Assembly (NCBI GenBank): GCA_016748015.1
Contig: JAAOMT010000402.1
Span: 11,115 to 75,114 of the forward strand
DNA length: 64,000 bases
Source: Geosiphon pyriformis
Lineage: Eukaryota > Glomeromycota > Glomeromycetes > Archaeosporales > Geosiphonaceae
Direction of reading: 5' to 3'
In this document: positions 23,500 to 35,390 of the stretch, piece after piece
How positions within the stretch are numbered: the stretch's first letter is position 1
How the letters are laid out: every line of letters starts with the position of its first letter
The notes under the pieces: generated by a model
What the model saw: the letters and a program-made list of their open reading frames with translations, nothing else
Told to the model about the DNA's origin: nothing
Database searches by the model: none
Made by a program: the position numbers and the translations under genes

Positions 23500-25660
23500 A
23501 TATATAGCTAGCATAGTACGATTTTATTTAGTTTGTTAACATAAAATTCCATAAGTAAAACACAATAATTATAATGATAGATTTTCAGGAATATTAATAA
23601 TTCCTTTAAAATATAAAAAATCTATGGCTCTAAAATATAATAAAAAATTGAAAAAAGAAATATCAAAAACTCTTTCAAAAAATTGGTTTGCGAATAACTT
23701 TTTTTTAAAATGGAACCGTTTTTCTAAACCATTCTTCTTAATTATTACCTCTTGATTATTCCGATATTTTAGCTATATATTTTACTTATTGAGGGTTTTC
23801 ATCATCATCATTAATGAATTAAATGGCATACTCAATTGATATAAAGGGAGAATAGAAAACATTACGAAAAACTAAGAATCCAGCAAAATTGAAAAAGCAT
23901 GCTTTCAGGTCCAAATTATGATTATAGATATTTTTATTTCTTTAAGTTTATACTTAACGGCAAAGTTTCTCTAAATGAAGATAAAAATTATGAAAACAAG
24001 AACAAATAACTGTTTATCCTTTTAAACTTAATTATTTTTTAGTTCAAAATATACATGAACTTTGGTCAAATTATTTTAGGGAATAGATTATTAATTTGAA
24101 GGTTGTTATTAATTTAAATTCTAATTAATTTAAAAATAAAAGTCATATTTACAGTAAATATAATAATATAAATATAATTGAAGGCGTAATAGGTAAATGG
24201 TACCTATTAAAAAAAAATATCAAAGAAGACAAAACTTTCCTTGGGCTTAATGAACTATATAATATGAGAGATACAGAGTGGACTATTTTTAATGCACCTT
24301 AAGTTAGTATACAGTATATATAAAATTAGAATATGAATTTCAATAACTTTAAACATTCCATTTGCATTTAGAACCTTTTTTTATAAAAATATTAAATCAA
24401 CACATGGTCCGATAAACCTTAATTGAATACAAATGCTTGGGTTTCAAGATTTTTTGTCACAGCTATTGCAAAACCAAAATTAATTAAATGATTTTCTTTT
24501 GTTGTAATATTAATTGTAAACTTTATTTTTTTCTTTCTAATTCAAAATATTAATTTTTAATCAAAATTAATAATACTTATTTTTATGCATTAATTTTAAA
24601 ATAAATTTGAATTTTACATAATTATTTACAGAAGCAATTTTTTTACAATTTATTATAATGAGGTTTTTTCAATTAAGTACTTGTAATTTAGAGATTATGG
24701 ATTTTAATTTTTTATAAGCAATTTTTGTTAATTTAAAATAATTTTTTTATTATATTTAGACAAAATGTGATCAAATTGCTATTTAACTACATACAATATA
24801 TATATGTTACATATTAAGTGCAGCTTATGCACTTTCTACATGTGACAAGTTATTTAGCATAGGCTTCTTCATTTTTAGTTCAGTAGGCTTTGGCTGAATC
24901 AAAGACAATGAGCAATGATTTGCAATGATATCCCCAACAATGGATGATCTTTAATTCAATAAGGAAAGAAATAGCATAAACAAATATTTTTCGTTGATAA
25001 TTGCATTTTCAATCTAGTTGGTCAGCAGATAAAAACCAACCAATATTTAATTAAGATTCTAATTTAGAGACCTAAATACGCTTAAGTGTATTATTTTGGA
25101 CGGATTTATTGACATGAGCATATGAAGAATAATATGATTTTTTTCCATATAACGCTTTTCCATATTATAATAATATTCAAATTTATGATAATGATTTTCG
25201 GAAAATAATGATAACTAAAATATTTTATTTTTAGGTGTAAAAATTAACTGTATTTATTCTTGATTATCTTTTCCTATATAAGCCATAAAATAATTCGATT
25301 GATAATCGTTACTTTATCTATCCATTTATAATATCTTCGTCTCGCCCACGCCATGGAAAGTTCGATTTCAGTAAATTAATTGGGATTTTAGCCTTAAAAA
25401 TCTTTAATGTTTTCATTTTTGATGATCTACTCAACAATCTTCCCATAAAAATTTTTTTTTTATAAATTCTGGACCAATCTTCAGAGCACACTTTCACTAC
25501 TATCATATGTTTTATTAATAAAATTAGTTTAATTCTTAAGAAGGCAAAGTTGCTTAGAAATTAACAATAAAAGAAAAATTCGCGTAACTAAATATGACTT
25601 TTAATCATTAAGGGCCATCAAAGAGAATAGATACCTAAATTAAGATATTAAATTCTACAA
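23500..25660. other. Intergenic, AT-rich; K2 5' flank at its right end
   Basis: No gene was recognised to about 25.2 kb. From about 25.27 kb the sequence resembles the 5' flank of K3 (29.25-29.6 kb), including the GCGTAAC motif. Confidence 0.55.
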
Positions 25661-25666
25661 CTTTTC

Positions 25667-25674
25667 TATAAAAA
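25667..25674 (+). promoter_or_regulatory. TATA box of kelch gene K2
   Basis: TATAAAAA, 66 bp before the ATG at 25733, at the position conserved in K1 and K3. Confidence 0.55.
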
Positions 25675-25732
25675 GTTTCAATATTTTTGACCATTATAAA
25701 CCTAATATACCATAATCTTGAAAAGAGCTCGA

Positions 25733-27402
25733 ATGATAAACCTATTTCTCATAATTCTTGTTTTTTTACAAAACGATGCGATTCTTGTTTCTTCCTATTT
25801 CTCGCCATCTCCTCGGCTGGCCCATATAGCTTCTCTAATTGATAAGAGAATTTATTTCGTTGGCGGAACAATAAATTTGATTGATTATGCAATTGATAAT
25901 GCATACCTAGATCTTCCTCAAAATTTTTCCACTAATTCACCCGCTTTTTATGAACTTGAAACATTACCCAGATCTCTAAATATATCCTTCACATCAGCTG
26001 AGGTGGTAAAAACCAAAAATATAACTGAAGTTATTGTATTTGATGGATATGTAAGTTTCTTAAGTCGAACTTTAATTATTAAAATACGTAGTTTTAATGC
26101 TCAAAAAAAAATTATTTTTCAAGAGGCTCGATCCCAAGGAGTATTATATTTATGCTTATAAAACAGCTCAAAATAAGCTCACATGGTTTCCAAATAATGA
26201 TGCTCAAACGGGAAATCCAGGGGCAAAGAGTTATATTAATACAGTAATTGATAAAAAAGGAAGAATATATTTTTGGGGAGGGACTCGGAATTTTACTCAC
26301 CTTGAGGATAAAGCCATGTATATATATGATACAAACTCTACATCCTGGACTAAAATTGAGCCAAAGAATTCTCCTTCACCAAGGCATTCTTATACTGCCA
26401 CATTATTACCAGATGGACGCATTATTTTTATTGGTGGGGTTGGCCATTTTTATCCAAATCCAGAAGCAGATCTGAGTGCGGTAATTTGCAATCTAAAGCT
26501 CGAGGGAAATTTATTATGAGTTCTTAAATTTTTGATTTTTTATATAGATCTTAATTTTTAATATCAATGGAAAGCCTGAGGATCCATGGTCTTATGAGGT
26601 TATTTAATATAAAAATATTAAATTAAATTTTTTTAATTTTGATCACACTAACTTTGGTAAAAAATATAAACAGTCAACAAAAAGCGTCGTTGCTCTAGGA
26701 TCTAGGAGGGGACATACAGCAATCCTTGGTAATTTAATAATTGATTGTAAATTTTTATTAATTGAATTTTTCTTTAATATCATTAAAACTATTTAGCTGC
26801 TGATGAATACAATATCATAATTTATGGAGGTCATGACAACTTCACTCGTCCAGCTTATCCTCTCATGGTTTTAGATACAAAAACATTTACGTGGTCAGTG
26901 CCAATTGTAGAATCTCTTCCTAACGATTTATCTGTCCTTTCTTATCATACCGCTACAAGATATCAAAACTTGATGATTATTGCATTTGGTAAGTCTTCTT
27001 AATGCGATACTTTTAATTTCTGCAATTCAAATTTTATAATAATATGTTTGCAATATAGGGGCTCATAATTTGACAAATCAAGTGTATAATTCGAGTAAAG
27101 AAATAAGAATATTCGATATATCTAACGGGACTTTTAAGTGGCTACAAAATTATGTAGCTCCATTAACTGTAATCGACTCTCTACCAAAAAATCCGAAAAA
27201 TTTAGGACTTATTATTGGAGTCCCTCTTGCTTCAATTGGTTTAATATTTTTGGGATTAGCTATTATAGTTATTTTATATCGTCGTCGTTTAACAAAGACT
27301 AATAATAATGAAGGAAGCACGACAAACAACCAAGTAATCCAAAATTCAGGATTTCATATTAAAGGGAACACAACAAACAATCAAGTAATCGAAAATCCAT
27401 GA
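25733..27402 (+). CDS. Kelch-repeat single-pass membrane protein (K2, intact)
   Basis: Six exons with the same boundaries as K1: 25733-26050, 26124-26480, 26548-26598, 26674-26728, 26797-26988, 27059-27402; 438 residues. It has a signal peptide, the five visible kelch motifs, a membrane helix (LGLIIGVPLASIGLIFLGLA) and a YRRRLTK stop-transfer. It differs from K1 mainly in the stalk, which is shorter, and in the tail, where an NTTNNQVI-type motif is duplicated. The propeller is very similar to K1. It lies between CaaX gene copies A and B. Function is unknown beyond a receptor-like topology. Confidence 0.82.
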
Positions 27403-28499
27403 GTTTAGTCACATTTATCAATGGCAATACCAAATATAATTTTTCAAAAATTTATGAAATTCTTAAAAAAGACTGAAAAAAAGTATTAAGACTGAATTTA
27501 CTATTAAGAAACGTAATTAATTATATTTTAATTGACCTTCCGATTGAAACCGCGCTCGGCTAGCTGAGGGTTAAATGATCGTCAGTTACCCCATATACAT
27601 GTACCATAAGATTGGTTTCATAAAGATAAATTCACCTCTGAATTCTGTTAAGTTTTTATTATAAACCCGATTGACAAGGCAAATTCATTTCAATTTAATA
27701 ACAGCTAAAACGAATACAGCTAAAAATTATATCTAATGAAAAGCTTTAATTTATTTAGGTGAATCATTTGATTTTTTGCATAGCTATTTTTTGGCCCAAT
27801 CCATGGTTAGTAAAATTGCTTGGAGTTCAAAATTAGATTCCCATCAACTACATATGAGTGAAAAAACTTTATCCATTCTAATTAATTCCAAAACCGATGA
27901 TAAAGAAAAATATGGCAATATACATTTCTTTTAGATGGTTATTTGTAGATGAAAAACAGGAAATATCTTTTATTTCTTAATAAACACAACGGAAATAGAA
28001 ATATCTAAAGCATATTTGCTTCAAAAGATAATCTTGAATTCATCAATGGTCACATTTAATTTACATAGTATAGAATGAAAAAAAATAATCAAACTTAGCG
28101 TAAGGCTTTGAGCATTGCTCTTGCTATAATAATCTCACGGTTTTCGAACTCTGCTTTCAGCATGTTACTTAATGTAAAGCTGATATACAGTGTATATAGT
28201 GTATACATTGTAAAAAACCTTTCAAAAGCTGAATTGTATCATATTCATGTTTAATATTATATGTTATTCATAAAATGCCTTCTCTAATCCTTCTTTAATG
28301 GATGAAAGCCAATATGTCTTTTGATCTCCTCGGGCATTGTTTAAGTATTTTAACAATGCATCTGTCAATCAATAATTTAAAAAATAAAAAATTCGGCATA
28401 TTATTTGTGATTTCCTATCGATTTTCGCTTTTTAACATTCTGTTTAAGTTATTATTGTTTCTAATGATAGATGTTATTGTGAAAGCTATGATGTTTTGC

Positions 28500-28506
28500 T
28501 ATAAAA
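28500..28506 (+). promoter_or_regulatory. TATA box of CaaX gene copy B
   Basis: TATAAAA about 100 bp upstream of the ATG, as in the intact copies. Confidence 0.55.
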
Positions 28507-28605
28507 CTGGAAGTGCTTTCCCAATTTCTTTTCATTCAATCTAACTAAATAACAAAGGGAAAAGCAAAGCAATAACATTTAAATTAAATCAAATAATTTG
28601 AAGAA

Positions 28606-28733
28606 ATGCAACCAACAACCAATAATCAATCCTTCAAGCCCTCTCAATTATCGTTCCCGGTAACGGGTCTATTAAAGGACCAACCGGTGACCCTGACGAC
28701 GGTAGTGGTACTGGCCAATGCTCGATCATGTAA
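28606..28733 (+). pseudogene. 43-residue CaaX peptide gene, copy B (frameshifted)
   Basis: The copy starts MQPTTNNQS at 28606 but has a net 4-base loss in codons 9-13 relative to the intact copies, so the frame shifts and the CaaX box is not reached. Downstream of the lesion the original frame is still open and would end GQCSIM at 28733. This suggests a fairly recent loss. TATA box and leader are still intact. Confidence 0.75.
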
Positions 28734-29518
28734 AGTCGAATATTATTGGCATTAGCAATTCACCTCTCCAATCCATCATCGGCAACAATTTATTATCAGC
28801 CGAAATTTATAAAAGATATGGCCATTCCTTCTGATTATACTTTTTTAAGAAGAACTTTAGAATTTTATCTAAATTAATACAAAACTAAATTTAGACTTTG
28901 CACAGGATCATTTAACCTTTAATCATGAATAATTCAATTTTTTTAGAAATATTTCGAATTTTGCAGGCTATTCTTGTATGGGATCTGGTTGCACAGCATT
29001 ATTCATTTTCAATGGTGTGTGTAGGTATTTATTCCCGCATCACTTTCATATTCATTTAGATTGAAAATAGTAATGACAATGGGAAACATAATATAACTTT
29101 AGAGTTAAATTAATTCCACACTATAATACATTTGTCATTGTTAGAACTTTTCTAGTTAGTTTTTTAGTGAAAATTTTATTTAACAAATAATATGAGAAGG
29201 GGTTTAAATTCAAATCCAAAAATAATTATTGAAAGGTCAAACTGATCGGGATCTAAACCTTTAAAAGCCTTTGTACATGCATAAACAATGATTTTTGATG
29301 ATCGATTCAATTCATTGATAGCGATCTTTCCATAAAACTAAATTTTCTATAAAACGCTGGGACCAGTCTACTAAGTATAGCATCACCTTCAAGTATCTAT
29401 GGTCATATGCTTTATTAATAAAAAAATATTAGAAATAATCTAAAATTAATTTTAATTCTTAAGAAAAGAATTTTCTAAACCAGAAGGCAAACTTGCTTAA
29501 AAATTAGTAAAAGAAACC

Positions 29519-29537
29519 ATTCGCGTAACCAAATATG
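29519..29537 (+). promoter_or_regulatory. Conserved GCGTAACCAAATATG motif upstream of K3
   Basis: Same motif and similar distance to the start as in K1. Confidence 0.4.
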
Positions 29538-29672
29538 CTTTACAATCATTAAGTGTTATCAAAGAGAATAGATACTTATTAAAAAATTCAGTTTTACAAC
29601 TTTTTTATAAAAAGCTTCAACCTTTTTGACCATTATTAAACCTAATATACCATTTTCTTGAAAAAAGGTCAA

Positions 29673-31395
29673 ATGATAAACCTATTTCTTATCATTCTTG
29701 TTTTATTACAAAACAATGCGATCCTTGTATCGTCCAATTTCACGCCATCCCCTCGGTGGGGCCATACAGCTTCTCTAATTGATAACAGAATTTATTTGGT
29801 TAGCGGAGGGATATTTCATAGTTATGCAGTTGATAACGCATACTTGGATCTATCTCAAAATTTCTCCACTGATTCGCCCGCGTTTTATGAATTTGAGACA
29901 TTACCCAAAATCTTTAAACGTGTCTTACGCATCAGCAGAGATAGTAAAAACTAAAGATAAAACTGAAGTAATTGTATTTGCGGGAGATGTAAGTTTCTTA
30001 AGTTTAGAACTTTATTTGTTAAAATACGCAGTTTTGATGCTCAAAAGATTTTTTTTAAAGTCGATAGATCCAAAGGAGTATATTTACACTTATAAATTCG
30101 CTCAAAATAAGCTCACCTGGTTTAGAAATAGTGATAATAAGTCGGGAAATTCAGAGGGCAAGGACAGAGATTGATACAGTTATTGATGAAAAAGGAAAAA
30201 TATATTTTTGGGGAGGAATTCGAAATAACGTTTATATGAATAAAAAAATGTATATATATGATACAAACTCTACATCCTGGACTCAAATCACACCATTGAA
30301 TTGTCCTTTACCAAGGTTTTCTTATACTGCCACATTATTACCAGATGGACGCATTATTTATATTGGTGGATCTAGTGGTTCTTATCCAGATCCAGAAGCA
30401 GATCTGAGTGCGGTAATTTGCAATCTAAAGCTCGAGGGAAATTTATTATGAGTTCTTAAATTTTTGATTTTTTATATAGATCTTAATTTTTAATATCAAT
30501 GGAAAGCCTGAGGATCCATGGTCTTATGAGGTTATTTAATATAAAAATATTAAATTAAATTTTTTTAATTTTGATGACACTAACTTTGGGTTAAAAATAT
30601 AAACAGTCAGCAAAAAGCGTCGTTGCTCTAGGATCTAGGAGGGGACATACAGCAATCCTTGGTAATTTAATAATTGATTGTAAATTTTTATTAATTGAAT
30701 TTTTCTTTAATATCATTAAAACTATTTAGCTGCTGATGAATACAATATCATAATTTATGGAGGTCATGACAACTTCACTCGTCCAGCTTATCCTCTCATG
30801 GTTTTAGATACAAAAACATTTACGTGGTCAGTGCCAATTGTAGAATCTCTTCCTAACAATTTATCTGTCCTTTCTTATCATACCGCTACAAGATATCAAA
30901 ACTTGATGATTATTGCATTTGGTAAGTCTGCTTATTGCGATACTTTTAATTTCCGCAATTCAAATCTTATAATAATATATTTGCAATATAGGGGCTCATA
31001 ACTTGACAGATCAAGTGTATAATCCGAGTAAAGAAATAAGAATATTCGATATATCTAACGGGACTTTTAAGTGGCTACAAAATTATGTAGCTCCATTAAT
31101 GCTCACGAAAATCACCAAAGCTCCTACACCTTCCACTGAAATTAACGTAACTCAAACAGCTACCGCTACCGCTGTACTAAAAAACTCGAAAAATTCAGGA
31201 CTTATTATTGGAGTCTCTATTGGTTCAATTATTTTAATATTTTTAGGATTAGCTATTATAGTTATTTTATATCGTCGTCGTTTAACAAAGACTAATAATA
31301 ATGAAGGAAGCACGACAAACAACCAATTAATCCAAAATCCAGGATTTCATATTCAAGGGAACACAACAAACAACCAAGTAATCGAAAATCCATGA
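29673..31395 (+). pseudogene. Kelch-repeat membrane protein gene K3, two frameshifts
   Basis: Six exons align with K1 and K2 (29673-29988, 30061-30412, 30480-30530, 30607-30661, 30730-30921, 30992-31395). Exon 1 has one extra A in the AAAA run near 29910, and exon 2 has one extra base near 30150, so the frame is broken twice. Splice sites, kelch motifs, membrane helix (SGLIIGVSIGSIILIFLGLA) and YRRRLTK are preserved. The stalk is longer and Thr-rich. Either it is a young pseudogene or the two single-base lesions are sequencing errors, at least the one in the A run. Confidence 0.7.
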
Positions 31396-33090
31396 GTTTA
31401 CCCACATTTATCAATGGCAGTACCAAATGTAATTTTTCAAAAAATTTATGAAATTCTTAAAAAGACACTGGAAAAAATATTAAGACGGCTTTTGAATTTA
31501 TTATTAAGAAACGTAATTAATTATATTTTAATTGACCTACCGATTGAAACCGCTCTCGGCTAGCTGAAGGTTAAAAGATGGTCAGTTACCCATAAAGATA
31601 TACTTTAAGCTTAGCATATTTATGAAAAATCTTTTAAAGAGAAAAGCAGCAGATTGTAATATCAAAGTTTATACTTGTTGAGTTATTGCTTTATAAATTA
31701 TCAGTCTATTGATGGTGGTTGATTAGCCTGAATCTCGAAAAAAAAAAAAAAAAAATTACCGATTTTAGGTTTTTATAATAAACTATTGTCAGATATCTAT
31801 TTATACGCATATAATTGTGAAATTAATTAACTTTCTACAAATCTATTGAAAAATTCTTCATTTGTTTATTTAGGCTAAAGATAGCATCTTAAAAGATTAA
31901 AAACAGCCCCATAATTTATCATGGGTTTACTTTGTCGCAAATGTAGAATTAATATTTAAAAGCCTATAAAATTTTCCCACATTATAATGATTTTGAATAT
32001 AATTTGTTTTATCGTATTTTAAGAAATTACAAATCATCTTAAAAAAATCCAAATTTCTAACATAGAAAAATTAATCTATTAATAAAGTTCTTTTCAAATA
32101 ATATAAGACATTTGATATTAATAATTTCAGAGTTATCTTTATAAGTTTATACTTTTTATTTCGAAATAAATTCACTTATAAATCGATCATAATTGCGTAT
32201 TAGTTTTTATTTTATTAGATATATCGATAAAAATATATTAATAAAATAAATGTGACTTGTCTTTTGATTGTATTAAACCAAAAATAAAGTTATTAAGTTT
32301 ATTATTAACAGCAAGTCAAAGTAATTTAAAATTTTTAAAATAATATCTATTTATTTGATTTAATTTCAACTTAGAAACTGTGATTAGAAATTCATGTTAT
32401 ATAAATTCAGTTTTTATTAGTTTGTGTAAAATAATTTTTTTTAGTTTAATTCCAATTAGTTTTTGCCAATTTAATAAAACTTTCCCTTTAAAAATTAGAC
32501 CACTGAAAATTATTAAAATAAAATGAGAATTTTAAGATACATTTTTTTAAAATATCTTAATATCTAATAATTATTTATTTTATTGTATATTCTTTATTCA
32601 AAAATTAAATTATAATAAAAATAATTTTTTTTGTAATAGTTTTCTTTACTATTTAAAAATTATTTATTAAAATTATTTCATTTTTTGATTAATTCGCGAT
32701 CCACATCTAATGTACAGTAGATGTGTTGTACGATAATAATTGGTGGTTGGATTACATCGTGAATGGCAAGGAAATAAAATAAAAATAAAAAATAATTTAT
32801 TAGATAAGAATAAAAATAATTTTTTTTGCGAACTATATATATAAAGTTTATTAAATAAATATTATTTAAATTTGAAGTAAATTAATGTCATGATAGTTTA
32901 AAAAATTTATGTTTTTTTGATTTTTCATTTATTTGATTAAAATTTTTTGAAAAGGTAGTTTTTTTTTAAATAAGGGTCAATCATCAACTAATATCTTTTA
33001 AACCAAACAGCTTTCAATTTTTGTTGTAAATTAACTTATTTTATTGGGATTTTAATTTAATCAAAAAATTAATTTTGAAAAAGTCTAAGG
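31396..33090. other. Intergenic, AT-rich
   Basis: 31.40-31.75 kb is kelch 3' flank shared with K2 and K4. The remainder is AT-rich and I see no gene. Confidence 0.6.
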
Positions 33091-35390
33091 TTAGGAGCTA
33101 TTACTAATATCTGATTTATTATCACTTTCACACTCTTCCTCAAGAGCATTAGTAATATTAACGTTTCTGTCAAATTCTTCTCCCTTATCACTCTTTCCGA
33201 CAACTCTGTTAATTCTACTATTCTCGCTAGATTGATCATTATTATTTCTCTCATTAGCATTATGATCCTCATCCTCAACATTTTCAAAATGAACCCGAGC
33301 ACGTTGCATCGCTTCGAAATATCTAATCGGTAAATGATTTTGGAAAAATGAAGGTAAAATTCGTTCCATCCATATCAAAGGACTCCTAGCAGGATGTTCG
33401 TGAAGTGGTTTAGTACGAAAAACGTCTTTTCTACTTGACCATAATTTACCATTTTTCATAAATTTTATTCCTGTTTCATTTTCCGTGTCAACTTCTTCTC
33501 CTTTCAATGTATTCCATCCAAAAATTGAAGCTAAAGAATAGTCACTCCTTTTTCGTTCCACAATAACCGGTTCAACCGCAGTATCAAAAGAATCGCAAGT
33601 CGATACTGGTTTCCTACCATTCTGGAAAAATCTTACTCCTTCACCAACATGCGCATAATTTAACAGATTCATTTTATTAACGAGACGTCTGATACCAGGA
33701 TCTTCATAGCCGGGCGGTAATTTTGTGATGATATCGGTATCATTGATCACTCGCCATAAAGTATTTGGGCGGTCGAAAGGATCATTTGAAACGGCTGAAA
33801 AATGAGCCGCGAAATCTGCGTCACCGATAGCCGGGGTACCGAAGAGATATCCGTCTCGTAAAATGCAATTCTCGCCAAGATCTAATGGGGAACGAAGGAG
33901 GCGAGAGTAGAATAGAGTTCCAAGGGCGGCACCTAATGAATGACCAGTTACCCAGAGATTTATTGGTTGATCAAGACTAAAGCTGGAAGAGTTGTTATTT
34001 GATGTTGAAGCTGATGAAGACTGCCTAGAACGAATTTGTAAAGCTTTAGCGCGAATTGCTTTTATGATTGTTATATATGGACTTGCTGAATGACCTCTTG
34101 AGGTTTTGTGGCCTCCGTCTGGAAAGAGGGAGGTGTAAAAACCTTCATGAATTTCCCCAAATACATATCCTCTTTGGTAGTGAAACATAAATGAATGAGG
34201 GGTGTAAATGTTTGATGGATGTTGAATAATAAAAATTTAAACGATCTTTTGAAATCATCATTATTCAAAAACTCTTTTTAAATTACCTCGCATCAATGCG
34301 TTGAATCATCGAATCTACCAAGAAATCCTCGAAATCAGTTGGTGTCGTTCCTTTAAATACGACCACTATAAATCGATGTTCATATGACCAAAACATTCCA
34401 GCGAATGGTCCACCCAGCGAATTTAATTCTGATAAAGAGGTAAATTCTAATCCCCATTTTTGAGATTGTTCACGTATACGAAGTTCGCTTTCATACAACT
34501 GTCGATTCACATCTTGATATGCTTCCGAAGTTCGTTCTAATTTATTTTTAGCGAGATCTGTAATCTTTTTATGAGCATTACGAACCTTCATATCATCACG
34601 TTCATAGACAATCGCGGACATTAGAAGGAGAGTTTCGGCAATATCTAAATTAAAGGGTCGAGCTTTTTTCGTGCTGGTTATATCAAATTTTGTAGCTTGA
34701 TGGTGGTATTTTTGTGTAGTCGGTAGGGGTTGTTCTAACCCTAGAAGACCATCATTTATAATTTCAGAGACTTCTTCGGAAAATAATCTTGGATCCCCTA
34801 GGTAAAAGAAAATTAAAGTTATGTGAGTATTGGTGAATCATCAATTCAATTTTTGAGTTTAAATTTTAAATCACTTATTAGTGACAAATTAAAAATTTCC
34901 CATGTTTATACTCACACCAATTAACCGGACTCAAACCGTCACCCCATTTCTTCGAGATTCCATTTAACACATTTCCCAATCCACAATAAAAAGATAGTTT
35001 TAATGATAATTCGACAACTACCAGCGAAATGACAATAGTAGGGAACACGGTCATAATCAAAATAAAATTCACGGGATGAAAAAGTGGCATTGACCAATCA
35101 AATAATATTGTGAATAGTAAATTTCTTATAGCGCGATGAACATAAACCATATAAGTTAAAGAGGGAAAAAGTGTTGGAAGAGAAGTAAATGATTGTGTAG
35201 CTGCTGATTTATTTTTATGCGTTTCTGTTAAATCGCGAAAATGGGGATTAGCATCTTCATTATAACTCTTGATATAGTCACTAATAGATGGGGGAGACGT
35301 TTTGAGGTGGAATTGGGAGAGTGGATTCGATTTTTGATCAGGTACAGAGTTATTTGTGAATTGAAGGAAAGTTGATTTTTGAGTTGGCAT
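33091..35390 (-). CDS. Class 3 (fungal-type) lipase family protein
   Basis: Three exons: 35390-34916, 34797-34287, 34171-33091; 688 residues. The N-terminal part has hydrophobic segments (PVNFILIMTVFPTIVISLVVVEL region) suggesting membrane association. The lipase domain shows FIVVVFKGT (oxyanion region), RGYVFGEIHEGFY across the second intron, WVTGHSLGAALG with nucleophile Ser407, YLFGTPAIGD, RVINDTDIITKLPP (acid) and NYAHVGEGV (His). The C-terminus is acidic and Asn-rich. All triad positions are present, so it is a plausible active acylglycerol lipase; the substrate is unknown. The second acceptor (CCAAAG) was chosen because it restores the RGYVFGE motif. It is not closely related to the L1-L4 cluster. 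Confidence 0.85.

Larger units (their letters stand above)
27720..28930 (+). repeat. CaaX-gene repeat unit B (mosaic)
   Basis: Upstream of the coding region the sequence resembles unit D (reverse complement of about 44.1-44.9 kb), while downstream of the stop it resembles unit F (48.95-49.15 kb). The switch occurs at or near the coding region, which suggests recombination or gene conversion between units. Confidence 0.55.

Noticed and set aside
28302-28544. 80-codon ORF upstream of CaaX copy B, with a similar ORF at 44092-44334 before copy D
   Set aside because: The two ORFs resemble each other, but they span the conserved TATA box and leader, and the matching region upstream of copy F is closed by stops. 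Similarity is explained by the repeat unit.
33069-33302. 77-codon minus-strand ORF
   Set aside because: Out-of-frame shadow within the last exon of the class 3 lipase gene.
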